This document shows, piece after piece, positions 1 to 7,134 of a DNA stretch of 64,000 nucleotides (the stretch's first letter is position 1; each line of letters opens with the position of its first letter). The DNA comes from Chachezhania antarctica. GTDB lineage: Bacteria > Pseudomonadota > Alphaproteobacteria > Rhodobacterales > Rhodobacteraceae. The notes under the pieces were generated by a model. The model worked only from the letters and a program-made list of their open reading frames with translations. It did not search any database and was not told the DNA's origin. A program made the position numbers and the translations under genes. The DNA lies in NCBI RefSeq assembly GCF_003646465.1, contig NZ_QZEX01000001.1, positions 372,001 through 436,000 of the forward strand. Direction: 5' to 3'.

Positions 1-435
1 CAGAACCGGGGCATGGGCTTCGTTTTGGATGCGGATCACCCGAACTGCATCGCCCCGGGCAAGCGGCCGCTGCACACGATCATCCCCGGCATGGTCACGC
101 GGAACGGACGCGCGGTGATGCCCTATGGCGTGATGGGCGGGCAGTACCAGGCCTTCGGGCACATGCAGTTCCTGACGGGGCTGCTGGATTTCGGGCTGGA
201 TATACAGGAAGCCATCGACCGACCGCGCTTCTTCCCCGATCCCTATTCGGGGCAGGTCGAGGTCGAAGGCACGATCCCTCAGGAGATGCGCGACGCTCTG
301 ACGGCCATGGGACACGATCTTGTGCGCCCCGGCTCTCCCATCGGCGGCGCGCAGGCGATCATGATCGATCCGGAGACGGGCATGCTGGTCGCAGGCTCCG
401 ACCCCCGCAAGGACGGGTGCGCCATCGGCTTCTAG
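1..435 (+). CDS. Gamma-glutamyltransferase, C-terminal part (5' end outside window)
   Basis: The frame is open from base 1, so this is the 3' end of a longer gene. The visible 144 residues resemble the end of the small (catalytic) subunit of gamma-glutamyltransferase: a PGKRPLHTIIPGMV block, then GVMGGQYQAFGHMQ, the IDRPRFF segment, and a closing stretch on ageing and display of the product (GSDPRKDGCAIGF). Enzymes of this family cleave gamma-glutamyl bonds, for example of glutathione, and are Ntn hydrolases matured by self-cleavage. The nucleophile Thr and the large subunit are not in the window, so specificity cannot be judged. A long nested inverted repeat follows the stop and probably ends the transcript. 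Confidence 0.8.
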   Translation, partial: QNRGMGFVLDADHPNCIAPGKRPLHTIIPGMVTRNGRAVMPYGVMGGQYQAFGHMQFLTGLLDFGLDIQEAIDRPRFFPDPYSGQVEVEGTIPQEMRDALTAMGHDLVRPGSPIGGAQAIMIDPETGMLVAGSDPRKDGCAIGF

Positions 436-491
436 GGCCCGAGCGGACGCATCGCACGCTTGGCGGGCCAGTCGGCAGCTCGGGCGTCGGG

Positions 492-574
492 ACCGCGCCT
501 GTCGACGGCCCCGCCCACCCTCCCCGGTCGGAGGCGGGAGGCCCGCCTCCTCCCTTGCCGTCGACAGGCGCGGT
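492..574. repeat. Nested perfect inverted repeat, probable terminator or small palindromic element
   Basis: The outer arms are 18 bases each and perfectly complementary (492-509 with 557-574). Inside them sits a second perfect hairpin with 9-base arms (530-538 with 542-550) and a 3-base loop. The structure lies between two genes on the same strand, just after the stop of the gamma-glutamyltransferase. There is no T-run after it, so it is not a textbook rho-independent terminator. It could instead be an mRNA 3'-end stabiliser or a miniature palindromic element. Confidence 0.75.
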
Positions 575-649
575 GCCTGCCAATGTCAATTGTTCCCACT
601 TTGTTCCTGCCGTGCTAGGCTTGTGCAGGTAACAAGGGAGACAGGGACC

Positions 650-1474
650 ATGACCGATCAGACCGACCGCTACACCCGTTTCAAGGCACTGCATGAGGGC
701 CCCGGTGCCTTTGTCATGCCGAACCCGTGGGATGCGGGATCGGCGCGGCTGCTTGCGGCGGCCGGGTTCGACGCGCTGGCCACCACCAGCGCGGGCTATG
801 CGTTCTCCTCCGGCAAACCGGACATGGCGAACCTGCTGACCCGCGACGAGGTGCTGGCGAATGCGCGCCAGATCGTGGCGGCGACCGCCCTGCCCGTTTC
901 GGCCGACTTGCAGAACGGGTTCGGCCATACGCCCGAGGACTGCGCCGCGTGCATCCGGGACGCCGCGACCACCGGGCTGGTCGGCGGTTCGATCGAGGAT
1001 GCGCGCAGCGATCCCGACGATCCGATCTATGACCTCTCCCATGCCACCGACCGGATCCGCGCCGCGGCCGAGGCCGCGCGCGACCTGCCGTTCCTGCTGA
1101 CCGCCCGCGCCGAGAACTACCTGTGGGGCCGGCCCGACCTGGCCGACACCATCGTGCGCCTGCAGGCCTTCGCCGAGGCCGGGGCGGATGTTCTCTACGC
1201 GCCGGGCCTGCCGGACATCGACACGATTGCAACCGTCTGCCGCGAGGTCGACCGGCCGGTGAACGTTGTCATGGGTCTCTCCGGCCCGGCGATTTCCGTG
1301 GCGGACCTGTCCCGCGCCGGCGTGCGGCGGATCAGCGTCGGCGGGTCGTTGTTCCGGACGGCGATGGGCGCGGTGCAGCGCGCGGCCGAGGAGATGAAGC
1401 GGGACGGGACGTTCACCTATGCTGCCGACGCCATCGCCGATGCCCGGATGATGGAGATCATGGGTGCACCGTGA
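650..1474 (+). CDS. Isocitrate lyase / phosphoenolpyruvate mutase superfamily protein
   Basis: The protein has 274 residues. It begins with VMPNPWDAGSARLLAAAGFDALATTSAG, typical of the small PEP-mutase/2-methylisocitrate-lyase-like enzymes with a TIM-barrel fold. The metal and substrate site segments SADLQNGFG (about residue 85) and GGSIEDA (about 115) are present. The KKCGH loop of true isocitrate lyases is not, so it is more likely an oxaloacetate decarboxylase-like or carboxyphosphonoenolpyruvate-type C-C lyase. I chose the ATG at 650 because AAGGGAGACAGGGACC precedes it; an in-frame start upstream at 590 has no such site. The substrate is unknown. The gene appears monocistronic and meets the fasciclin gene tail to tail. 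Confidence 0.85.
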   Translation: MTDQTDRYTRFKALHEGPGAFVMPNPWDAGSARLLAAAGFDALATTSAGYAFSSGKPDMANLLTRDEVLANARQIVAATALPVSADLQNGFGHTPEDCAACIRDAATTGLVGGSIEDARSDPDDPIYDLSHATDRIRAAAEAARDLPFLLTARAENYLWGRPDLADTIVRLQAFAEAGADVLYAPGLPDIDTIATVCREVDRPVNVVMGLSGPAISVADLSRAGVRRISVGGSLFRTAMGAVQRAAEEMKRDGTFTYAADAIADARMMEIMGAP

Positions 1475-1509
1475 AATGCGTGGCTGAACGGCCGGTTCCC
1501 TGAAAAAGT

Positions 1510-1540
1510 CAGCGCCGGCGCACAGGGGGCGCCGGCGCTG
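1510..1540 (-). terminator. Rho-independent terminator between convergent genes
   Basis: A perfect 12-base stem (1510-1521 with 1529-1540) closes a 7-base loop. Read on the minus strand, the stem is followed by ACTTTTTC, so it should terminate the fasciclin gene. The stem can also act on the plus-strand transcript of the lyase gene. Confidence 0.85.
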
Positions 1541-1589
1541 GTGCCGGACGGTCTGGGGGGCCGCCCGACCCGTCCTGGTTCCGGGACGG

Positions 1590-2141
1590 TTAGAATGGAA
1601 CCAGAACGGTATCGACGACGTGAATCACGCCATTCGATTGACTGATATCGGTCATGGTGATCAGCCCGACGCTCCCGTGTTCGTCGCGCAGCCACAACTT
1701 GCCGTCGCGGGGCCGAAGCAGCAGGAAATCACCCGACACGGTGTACATCCGGTAACCTCCGTGGGCCGATGCGCGCGCCATTGCCGTCAGGATCGGAGAG
1801 CTCATCTTCCCGCGCACGACATGAGCGCCCAGAAGCCTGGCAAGCTCGCTCCGGTTGTCGGGATGCATCAGCGTCTGCATCCGTTGGGGCGAAAGCTTCG
1901 CGAAGGCTGCGTCGGCCGGGGCGAAGACGGTGAACGGTCCCGGTTCCTGCAGCAGCCGGGCGATGTCGGTCTGCGTCATCGCGGACACGAGGGTCGAAAA
2001 GCCCTCTGCCGCCTCCGCATTGTCAGTGATGGTCCGGCTCTGTGACATCGGCCAGTTCGGCACGGCCTGATCGGCGGCCAGAGCAGGCCCAGCCGCAGCG
2101 AGGGCCAGGCCAAGAAATGCACAGGCGATCCAGGATGTCAT
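1590..2141 (-). CDS. Secreted fasciclin (FAS1) domain protein
   Basis: The protein has 183 residues and a Sec signal peptide of about 22 residues (hydrophobic core ACAFLGLALAAAGPALA, cleavage after ALA). One FAS1 domain follows. The H1 motif is seen as FTVFAPADAAFAKL (about residues 70-83), and the H2-like end as GVIHVVDTVLVPF at the C-terminus. FAS1 domains mediate adhesion or extracellular binding; the ligand is unknown. A good ribosome binding site (GGAGGTGCT) precedes the ATG. The ECF sigma/anti-sigma pair lies directly upstream on the same strand. In mycobacteria the fasciclin proteins MPT70/MPT83 are controlled by SigK and RskA, so this gene is a likely target of the neighbouring sigma factor (inference). 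Confidence 0.9.
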   Translation of the reverse strand: MTSWIACAFLGLALAAAGPALAADQAVPNWPMSQSRTITDNAEAAEGFSTLVSAMTQTDIARLLQEPGPFTVFAPADAAFAKLSPQRMQTLMHPDNRSELARLLGAHVVRGKMSSPILTAMARASAHGGYRMYTVSGDFLLLRPRDGKLWLRDEHGSVGLITMTDISQSNGVIHVVDTVLVPF

Positions 2142-2264
2142 AGCACCTCCGTTCGATCAGGGCTGGAGGCCCTGAATCACCAGAAGACACGTGATGTTTG
2201 GAGGAGAAGTTTCAGACGACCCAAGGGAAAATTACAAGTCTATGAAAAAACGTGGTTAATTTTC

Positions 2265-2969
2265 CTAAATTCCTTCCAAGGGCGCCGCGGCAAGGACGGC
2301 TCCGGTCGGCTGGCCGGTGGGCGAACCGCCGGGCGGTTCGTCGCTGACGGCAAGCGTCAGGCCGGCGACACGGTCGGCGAGGTCGGCCGGGACGGCAAAG
2401 CGGGCGTCGGGATCATCCGGCAGAACGCCGATGGAGACGGGTAGGCTGTCGGGCGCGATCCCCCACAATTGCAGGGCGCGGCCGGCCTGTGCCTGGCCTT
2501 CGGTGCGGCGGATGACGATGGCGTCTTCGGCCGGGTCATAGGCCGCGACCAGGCGCAGGCTGTCATCCTGTGCCGACAGCTCGGCCACGTAAACCGGTGC
2601 TGCTGCGTCGGGTTCGGTGACGGGTGGGACCGGGGCCAGTGCGAACCACACGGCAGCCAGCGCGGCGGCCCCGGTGGCCAGTTGCCACGGCCATAGACGC
2701 CGCCAGACGGGCACGCGTTCATCCCCGAAAAGCCGTGCTTCAAGGGCGGCCTTCACGGCGGGGCGGGCGCGGGCTTCGACCACTTCCTCGTCGTAGACGG
2801 AAAGCTGAAGCCGCCATTCGGCGACGAGCGCGGCGAAGATCGGATCGGCGTTGAAGAGCTCCAGCGCCTCGTCCAGCGCCTCGCCTTCCAGAAGCCCCAG
2901 CGCGAGTTCACCCGCCAGGGCAACATCGCTCCCGCCGTCGTCCGGAATGTCGGTGAAGGGGTCGCTCAT
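2265..2969 (-). CDS. Anti-sigma factor, RskA/ChrR-like, single membrane pass
   Basis: The protein has 234 residues. The acidic N-terminal segment (LAGELALGLLEGEALDEALELF) matches the zinc-finger-less anti-sigma N-domain, and one membrane helix lies around residues 90-110 (WQLATGAAALAAVWFALAPV). The C-terminal half is an RskA-type sensor domain: LVAAYDPAEDAIVIRR, then ALQLWGIAPDSLPVSIGVL near the end. It should hold the sigma factor encoded just upstream at the membrane. The two genes overlap by the four bases ATGA, so translation is coupled. The signal that releases the sigma factor cannot be read from sequence. Confidence 0.88.
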   Translation of the reverse strand: MSDPFTDIPDDGGSDVALAGELALGLLEGEALDEALELFNADPIFAALVAEWRLQLSVYDEEVVEARARPAVKAALEARLFGDERVPVWRRLWPWQLATGAAALAAVWFALAPVPPVTEPDAAAPVYVAELSAQDDSLRLVAAYDPAEDAIVIRRTEGQAQAGRALQLWGIAPDSLPVSIGVLPDDPDARFAVPADLADRVAGLTLAVSDEPPGGSPTGQPTGAVLAAAPLEGI

Positions 2970-3508
2970 CTTTCCACACAGGCCCGCAGAGTCATCAGCC
3001 CCCGTCTGAGCCAGGTGCGGATGGTGTTGAGCGGAACCTCGAACCGTTCCGCCAGATCAGCATAGCTGAGACCTTCGAGATAGGCCAAACGGATCGCCGC
3101 GGCGCGGTCGGTCTGCAGTTCGGCAAGGCACTGCGTGACTCTCCGCGCAAGCGAGGCGGCTACCGTCGATTGTTCTGGTGTCGGGCCGGTGGCGGTGAGC
3201 GTGGCATCGTGATCGGCAAGGTTGTCGGCAGGCTTGCGCATGCGGGCACGGTCGATCGCCGTGTTGCGGGCAATCGTGATCAGCCACGTCATCGGGCTTG
3301 CCACGCCGCTGGTATAGCGGCCGGCATGGCTCCAGATTTTGACGTAAGCGTCCTGCATGGCATCCTCGGCGAGTGATCTGTCCTTCAAGACACGCAGGCA
3401 AACTCCCAGAAGTTTCGCGGACGTGGCATCGTACAGGTCGGAAAAGGCGGCGCGATCACCCAGGGCGACGCGGCTGATCATCGCTTCGATCCGTTCCAGG
3501 TCCGTCAT
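2966..3508 (-). CDS. ECF-family RNA polymerase sigma factor (SigK-like)
   Basis: The protein has 180 residues. Region 2 is seen as AFSDLYDATSAKLLGVCLRVL then AEDAMQDAYVKIW (core binding and -10 recognition). Region 4 is seen as RAAAIRLAYLEGLSYADLAERF followed by VPLNTIRTWLRRGL (-35 helix-turn-helix). There is no extra C-terminal domain. It is co-transcribed with the anti-sigma gene through an ATGA overlap, and a fasciclin gene follows. Such pairs usually control their own promoter and a few envelope genes. I did not recognise a defined promoter consensus upstream. Confidence 0.93.
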   Translation of the reverse strand: MTDLERIEAMISRVALGDRAAFSDLYDATSAKLLGVCLRVLKDRSLAEDAMQDAYVKIWSHAGRYTSGVASPMTWLITIARNTAIDRARMRKPADNLADHDATLTATGPTPEQSTVAASLARRVTQCLAELQTDRAAAIRLAYLEGLSYADLAERFEVPLNTIRTWLRRGLMTLRACVER

Positions 3509-3611
3509 CTGCAGTTCCGGTCTTCAGGGGTTGCATGACGGCACAGTGCGAACAGTTCCCGGCAACAGGGCGCTGTCAAGTGTCTCATACGCATAAGAGA
3601 TTGCATCCTGA

Positions 3612-3684
3612 CGTACCGTCCCTGGGCCTTCTTGCGGCGCCGTGACCGACCATTCGGCCGGGCGCACCGCCATAGGACGGTACG
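3612..3684. promoter_or_regulatory. Spaced inverted repeat upstream of the sigma factor gene
   Basis: The 10-mer CGTACCGTCC (3612-3621) is matched in reverse complement by GGACGGTACG (3675-3684), 53 bases apart. The 283-base stretch has no gene and lies between the end of the CDF-like operon and the start of the sigma factor operon. The pair may be two copies of an operator facing each other. This is pattern recognition only. Confidence 0.3.
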
Positions 3685-3791
3685 ACGCCTGTGAACTCAA
3701 ATGGGCCGGTCTTCTGACTTGTCCAGAAAATTTAAGACACATTCGATGCATAGCTTTAAAGCAAAGCCCGCAGGACATAACAACCTTGCCG

Positions 3792-4688
3792 TCATGCCGA
3801 CGCTCCGACGGCCAGGCTCACGTCCACGCCGTCCGGCAGATCGGCCAGGGCCCGACGTATCTCCTCGGCCCCGGACGTGATGTCGTGCACCGTGTTGAAG
3901 GCATCGGGCCGGGCCACGATATCGACATAGACCACCGGCCCGCCACGGCGCATCCGCAGCGTTTCCAAAGCGTCAGGGGGCACGACGCGGGCGACGGCGT
4001 TGCGGATACTCTGGGCGAGATCGGGATCGGGCGGTTGGTCGAGCAGCGAGGATATGCCCGCGATCACCATCTTCAGGCCCCGACGTGTCATCAGGAAAGC
4101 CACCAGAACTGCGCCGATGGCATCGAAGGTCAGCACGATGACGGGGTCTTTCGCCAGAACCGACGCGGTGATGGTGACCTGCAGGATGGCCGAGCCCACC
4201 AGCGACCCGAACCGCGAGCTGATCTCTGCCGCCATCAGGCCGGGGCCATCCTTGCGGGCGGCGCGGGTCATCGCGTGCCAACCGATATAGTTGACCACGA
4301 GGTTCACGGCATTGATCAGCGCGCCGAAGGTCAGGCTGAGAGGGCTGGCCGGCGGGCCGTCATCGATGAAGGCATCGGCCACGGATTTCAGAACCCAGTA
4401 CGCGCCCAGCAAAAGGCCCACGCCGACGACCGCGAAGATCAGGCGCTCCAGCTTGCCCGTGCCGTATTCGAAGGTGGTGAAGCGACCACGGTGGACGCCC
4501 AGCATCAGCCAGATGGTGTAGAAGTTGATCGACAGCAGCAGCACCGCGCGCGTCGCCTCGCTGAGCATCGCGAGAGAGCCACCGACGATGGCGATCAGGG
4601 CCAGCGTTGCGGTGATCGCGGTATCGGCGACCGTCGTCAGGATGAACGCCTTCTCCTGATGGCGTTGTTCGGGCGTGGGCGTCGTCAC
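3792..4688 (-). CDS. CDF-like cation transporter lacking canonical metal ligands
   Basis: The protein has 298 residues with about six membrane helices and a C-terminal cytoplasmic domain. Family landmarks are GGSLAMLSEATRAVLLL in helix 2, FEYGTGKLERL after helix 2, and SSLLDQPPDPDLAQ at the start of the C-domain. Aligned by eye with E. coli FieF, the four tetrahedral metal ligands D45, D49, H153 and D157 become E, A, S and S, so ordinary zinc/iron transport is doubtful. The start is a GTG inside a GTGA overlap with the stop of the HlyD-like gene, which implies translational coupling. It is the third gene of a leftward operon with another CDF-like paralogue and the HlyD-like protein. Confidence 0.82.
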   Translation of the reverse strand: MTTPTPEQRHQEKAFILTTVADTAITATLALIAIVGGSLAMLSEATRAVLLLSINFYTIWLMLGVHRGRFTTFEYGTGKLERLIFAVVGVGLLLGAYWVLKSVADAFIDDGPPASPLSLTFGALINAVNLVVNYIGWHAMTRAARKDGPGLMAAEISSRFGSLVGSAILQVTITASVLAKDPVIVLTFDAIGAVLVAFLMTRRGLKMVIAGISSLLDQPPDPDLAQSIRNAVARVVPPDALETLRMRRGGPVVYVDIVARPDAFNTVHDITSGAEEIRRALADLPDGVDVSLAVGASA

Positions 4689-5893
4689 AGCCGCAGCCGG
4701 GCACGGATGATGTCGATCAGGCCGACATCCGGGAAACGGACATAGGCCGCGCGCCCCACCGGGCAACGCGGGAAATCGTCCAGCTCCGCGTCCAGGGTCA
4801 GAACCGCCTGTGCGACCCCCGGCAGACGCCCCTTGGCCAGCGCGGCCAGATCCGTCCGCCCCAGCGTCGCGGCCGAGCCGCGGACCAGCAGGACCGTGGC
4901 GTCGCGCGTCCGGTTCTCCCCTTCAAGGATCACATGGGCAGGGTCGCCCGTGTCGATCAGCGGCGCCTCGGCATCCGGCAGCGGCACGTCCACCAGCAGC
5001 ACCCGGCAATCGACCCATTCGACGATGGGCGTTCCCGCCTGCACCGTGGCCTCGGGCGAGGTGAGGACCGACACGATCAGCGACCCCGGGGGCGCCTTGA
5101 CCGTGCCATGGCTGAGATGCTCCAGCGTCTTCTCGGCGGTGGCGAGGCTTTGTTCTTCCTCGGCCAGTTCCGACAGCGCCTGGTGCAGTTCGTGGCTGAC
5201 GCGCTGGGTTTCCATCGTCAGTTCGAACTCGCCATAGCGGAGCCAGTCCGGCGTCGATCCGTCGCCCGAGATGAAGATCCCCCGCTTCGCCGCGTTGCGC
5301 CGCAGCACGGCCGCTTTCAGTTCGGTTTCGATCTGTGCGCGGCGCGCCTTGGCCGTGGCCAGCCGCAACATCGCCTCGTCCAGCCCCTCCTGCGGATCCA
5401 GCCCGCGGGCGTTCAGTTCCTCGTGCCGCTGGGTGATCCGGTTCAGGACCGCGACGCGGTCATCGACGACCTCGCGTTCCGCGCGCAGGCTGGAGATGTC
5501 GGCTTCCAGCACGGTTTCGAAGATCGCGGCGAATTCATCCCGGTCGGCAAGGCGCTTGGTGTCCATCGTCGACAGCTCTTCCAGCCGCGATTCCGCCTCC
5601 TCCGCGCGGATCCGGGCCAGCACGACCTTCTGGTGCAGCATCTCGATGGATTGCTGTTCGGCCAGCAGCAGCGTGTTCTCTATGGTCGCGATCAGTCCGT
5701 CGTCGCCCACGATCTCGCCCACGGCGGGCAGGTCGCTGACGATCTGGCCGGCAATCGGGGCCACCGCACGGTCCGCCCATGTCGTCACCGCCGCGTCGCG
5801 CACCAGTGTCGACCGAAGGTAGGGCGCCACCATCACGCCGCAGTAGATCACCGCGGCAATGATGACGAGCGTGTAGATCCGTCTGGGGGGCAT
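4685..5893 (-). CDS. HlyD-family membrane fusion protein
   Basis: The protein has 402 residues. A single N-terminal membrane helix (about 7-26) is followed by a lipoyl half-motif (AVAPIAGQIVSDLPAVGEIVGDDG, 43-66). A long alpha-helical hairpin covers about 75-260 and is rich in Glu, Arg and Leu. A second lipoyl half (TVKAPPGSLIVSVL, 263-276) and a beta-barrel region come next. This is the layout of periplasmic adaptor proteins that link an inner-membrane transporter to the envelope. No outer-membrane channel gene or classical ABC/RND partner is adjacent. The flanking genes are two CDF-like membrane proteins, so these may be its partners (inference). The CDF-like gene upstream ends 33 bases before its start. 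Confidence 0.85.
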   Translation of the reverse strand: MPPRRIYTLVIIAAVIYCGVMVAPYLRSTLVRDAAVTTWADRAVAPIAGQIVSDLPAVGEIVGDDGLIATIENTLLLAEQQSIEMLHQKVVLARIRAEEAESRLEELSTMDTKRLADRDEFAAIFETVLEADISSLRAEREVVDDRVAVLNRITQRHEELNARGLDPQEGLDEAMLRLATAKARRAQIETELKAAVLRRNAAKRGIFISGDGSTPDWLRYGEFELTMETQRVSHELHQALSELAEEEQSLATAEKTLEHLSHGTVKAPPGSLIVSVLTSPEATVQAGTPIVEWVDCRVLLVDVPLPDAEAPLIDTGDPAHVILEGENRTRDATVLLVRGSAATLGRTDLAALAKGRLPGVAQAVLTLDAELDDFPRCPVGRAAYVRFPDVGLIDIIRARLRL

Positions 5894-5926
5894 TGTGGTC
5901 TCCGGTGTCTTTCTCGGGTCAGGATT

Positions 5927-6829
5927 TTACTGTGACGGTTCGGGAACAAGGGTCAGGGACGTGACGGGCCGGACCGCGCGGGCGCCCAGCTGTTCCAGGA
6001 TCGTCGCGCGGCCGGTGCGCAGGTTTTCGGCCGGGGTGAGGGGCGGCAGGGTCAACCGGATTTCGGCGGCGACGCCTTCGCCCACGGGCCGGGTGCGGAT
6101 CGGGCCCAGACGGGCCTCGGGGAAGGCCGCGACCACCGCGCGGGCAATGTGATCGGACAGGCCGTCATCGGGACGCCGGTCGACGATATGGGGCAGGGTG
6201 CGCCGCAGCATCGACACGCCGCCGGCGATCATGAGCACCGCGACATAGACCGCCCCGAACGCATCCAGCCCGTTGGCCAGAACCGGGTCCTGCGCCAGTG
6301 CGGCGGCGGTCAGCGTCACCTGAAGCACCAGCGACGACCGCATCATCGTGACCCGCGCGGCATATTGAGACTGGAAGGTCTCGCCCCGGCGGTCGACAGG
6401 CAGGGAGCGCAGCGACAGCCAACCCATCACGTTGACGGCCGTGTTGACGGCATTGACCGCCGCGGCCAGGGCAAGGCCCAGCGGGCTGGCGGCAAGGCCG
6501 TGGCCCATGGCGCTTTCGATGGCGCCGCCGGCGATCAGGGGACCGCAGATCAGGAGCGCGACGCCGATCAGCATCGAGGCAAAGCGTTCAACCTTGTCGA
6601 CGCCGAATTCGAACCGGGCCATCTTCCCGCGATGGTTCGCCCGCAAAAGCCACAACCCCACGACCGAGGCGGGCAGCATCAGGAGGCTGCGGATGGCCTC
6701 GCTTATCATGGTCAGCGAGCCCGACAGGAGCCCGGCAAGCGCCAAGGCCGTCGCGATCGCGACGTCGGCTGCGACGGGGCGTATCATCACCCGTTCCGTG
6801 TGCCGTTCCCCGGCTGTTGGTTGACGCAT
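5927..6829 (-). CDS. Second CDF-like membrane protein lacking canonical metal ligands
   Basis: The protein has 300 residues and is a paralogue of the last gene of this operon. It shares SGSLTMISEAIRSLLML in helix 2, FEFGVDKVERFASM after it, and IVDRRPDDGLSDHIARAV at the cytoplasmic domain. The FieF ligand positions are again altered, reading E, S, R and M. I chose the ATG at 6829 because it lines up with the N-terminus of the paralogue and follows GGAGGT. An upstream TTG at 7015 in the same frame would add a non-membrane, low-complexity leader running through an intergenic repeat. It is the first gene of the operon CDF-like, HlyD-like, CDF-like. Confidence 0.8.
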   Translation of the reverse strand: MRQPTAGERHTERVMIRPVAADVAIATALALAGLLSGSLTMISEAIRSLLMLPASVVGLWLLRANHRGKMARFEFGVDKVERFASMLIGVALLICGPLIAGGAIESAMGHGLAASPLGLALAAAVNAVNTAVNVMGWLSLRSLPVDRRGETFQSQYAARVTMMRSSLVLQVTLTAAALAQDPVLANGLDAFGAVYVAVLMIAGGVSMLRRTLPHIVDRRPDDGLSDHIARAVVAAFPEARLGPIRTRPVGEGVAAEIRLTLPPLTPAENLRTGRATILEQLGARAVRPVTSLTLVPEPSQ

Positions 6830-6898
6830 CGACACCGCGGCGGACCTCCGGAGCCAGCAATACAAAACGGCGACCCGGGCGCCAAGCCTGTTTGCGGG

Positions 6899-7046
6899 TG
6901 TCCCGCGTCGCGGAGCGGCATGGGGGCTCTGCCCCCGCCCGTGCCTGCGGCCCGGACTCCCCCGAGGTATTTCCGGACCAAAGAAGTTGGGATTCCCTGC
7001 TTCTTCTTTTCCCAAATACTCCCGCCGGAGGCGTCCTACGTCACGG
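6899..7046. repeat. Roseobacter-style intergenic palindromic repeat cluster
   Basis: This is the 305-base gap between two divergent genes. It holds a perfect hairpin GGGGGC-TCT-GCCCCC (6922-6936). It also holds two related copies, in inverted orientation, of a motif reading roughly CTCC..GAGTATTT..AAAGAAG: 6957-6986 forward and 7000-7030 reverse. I recall very similar GAGTATTT...AAGAAG elements as dispersed intergenic repeats in Rhodobacteraceae genomes. No other gene or clear promoter is visible. Confidence 0.6.
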
Positions 7047-7134
7047 CGTTGCCTGCCCTTCAGGAGTCCGGGCTTGTCGCCGCGAGCGGATCGGCGCTAT
7101 CCCCATGGGCAGGCGAGAACGCGAAGGGGGACGC

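Noticed and set aside
4685-5893. HlyD-like protein as the type I secretion adaptor for the RTX proteins
   Set aside because: It is about 10 kb away, in an operon with CDF-like proteins and without a type I ABC exporter; there is no positive evidence for the link.
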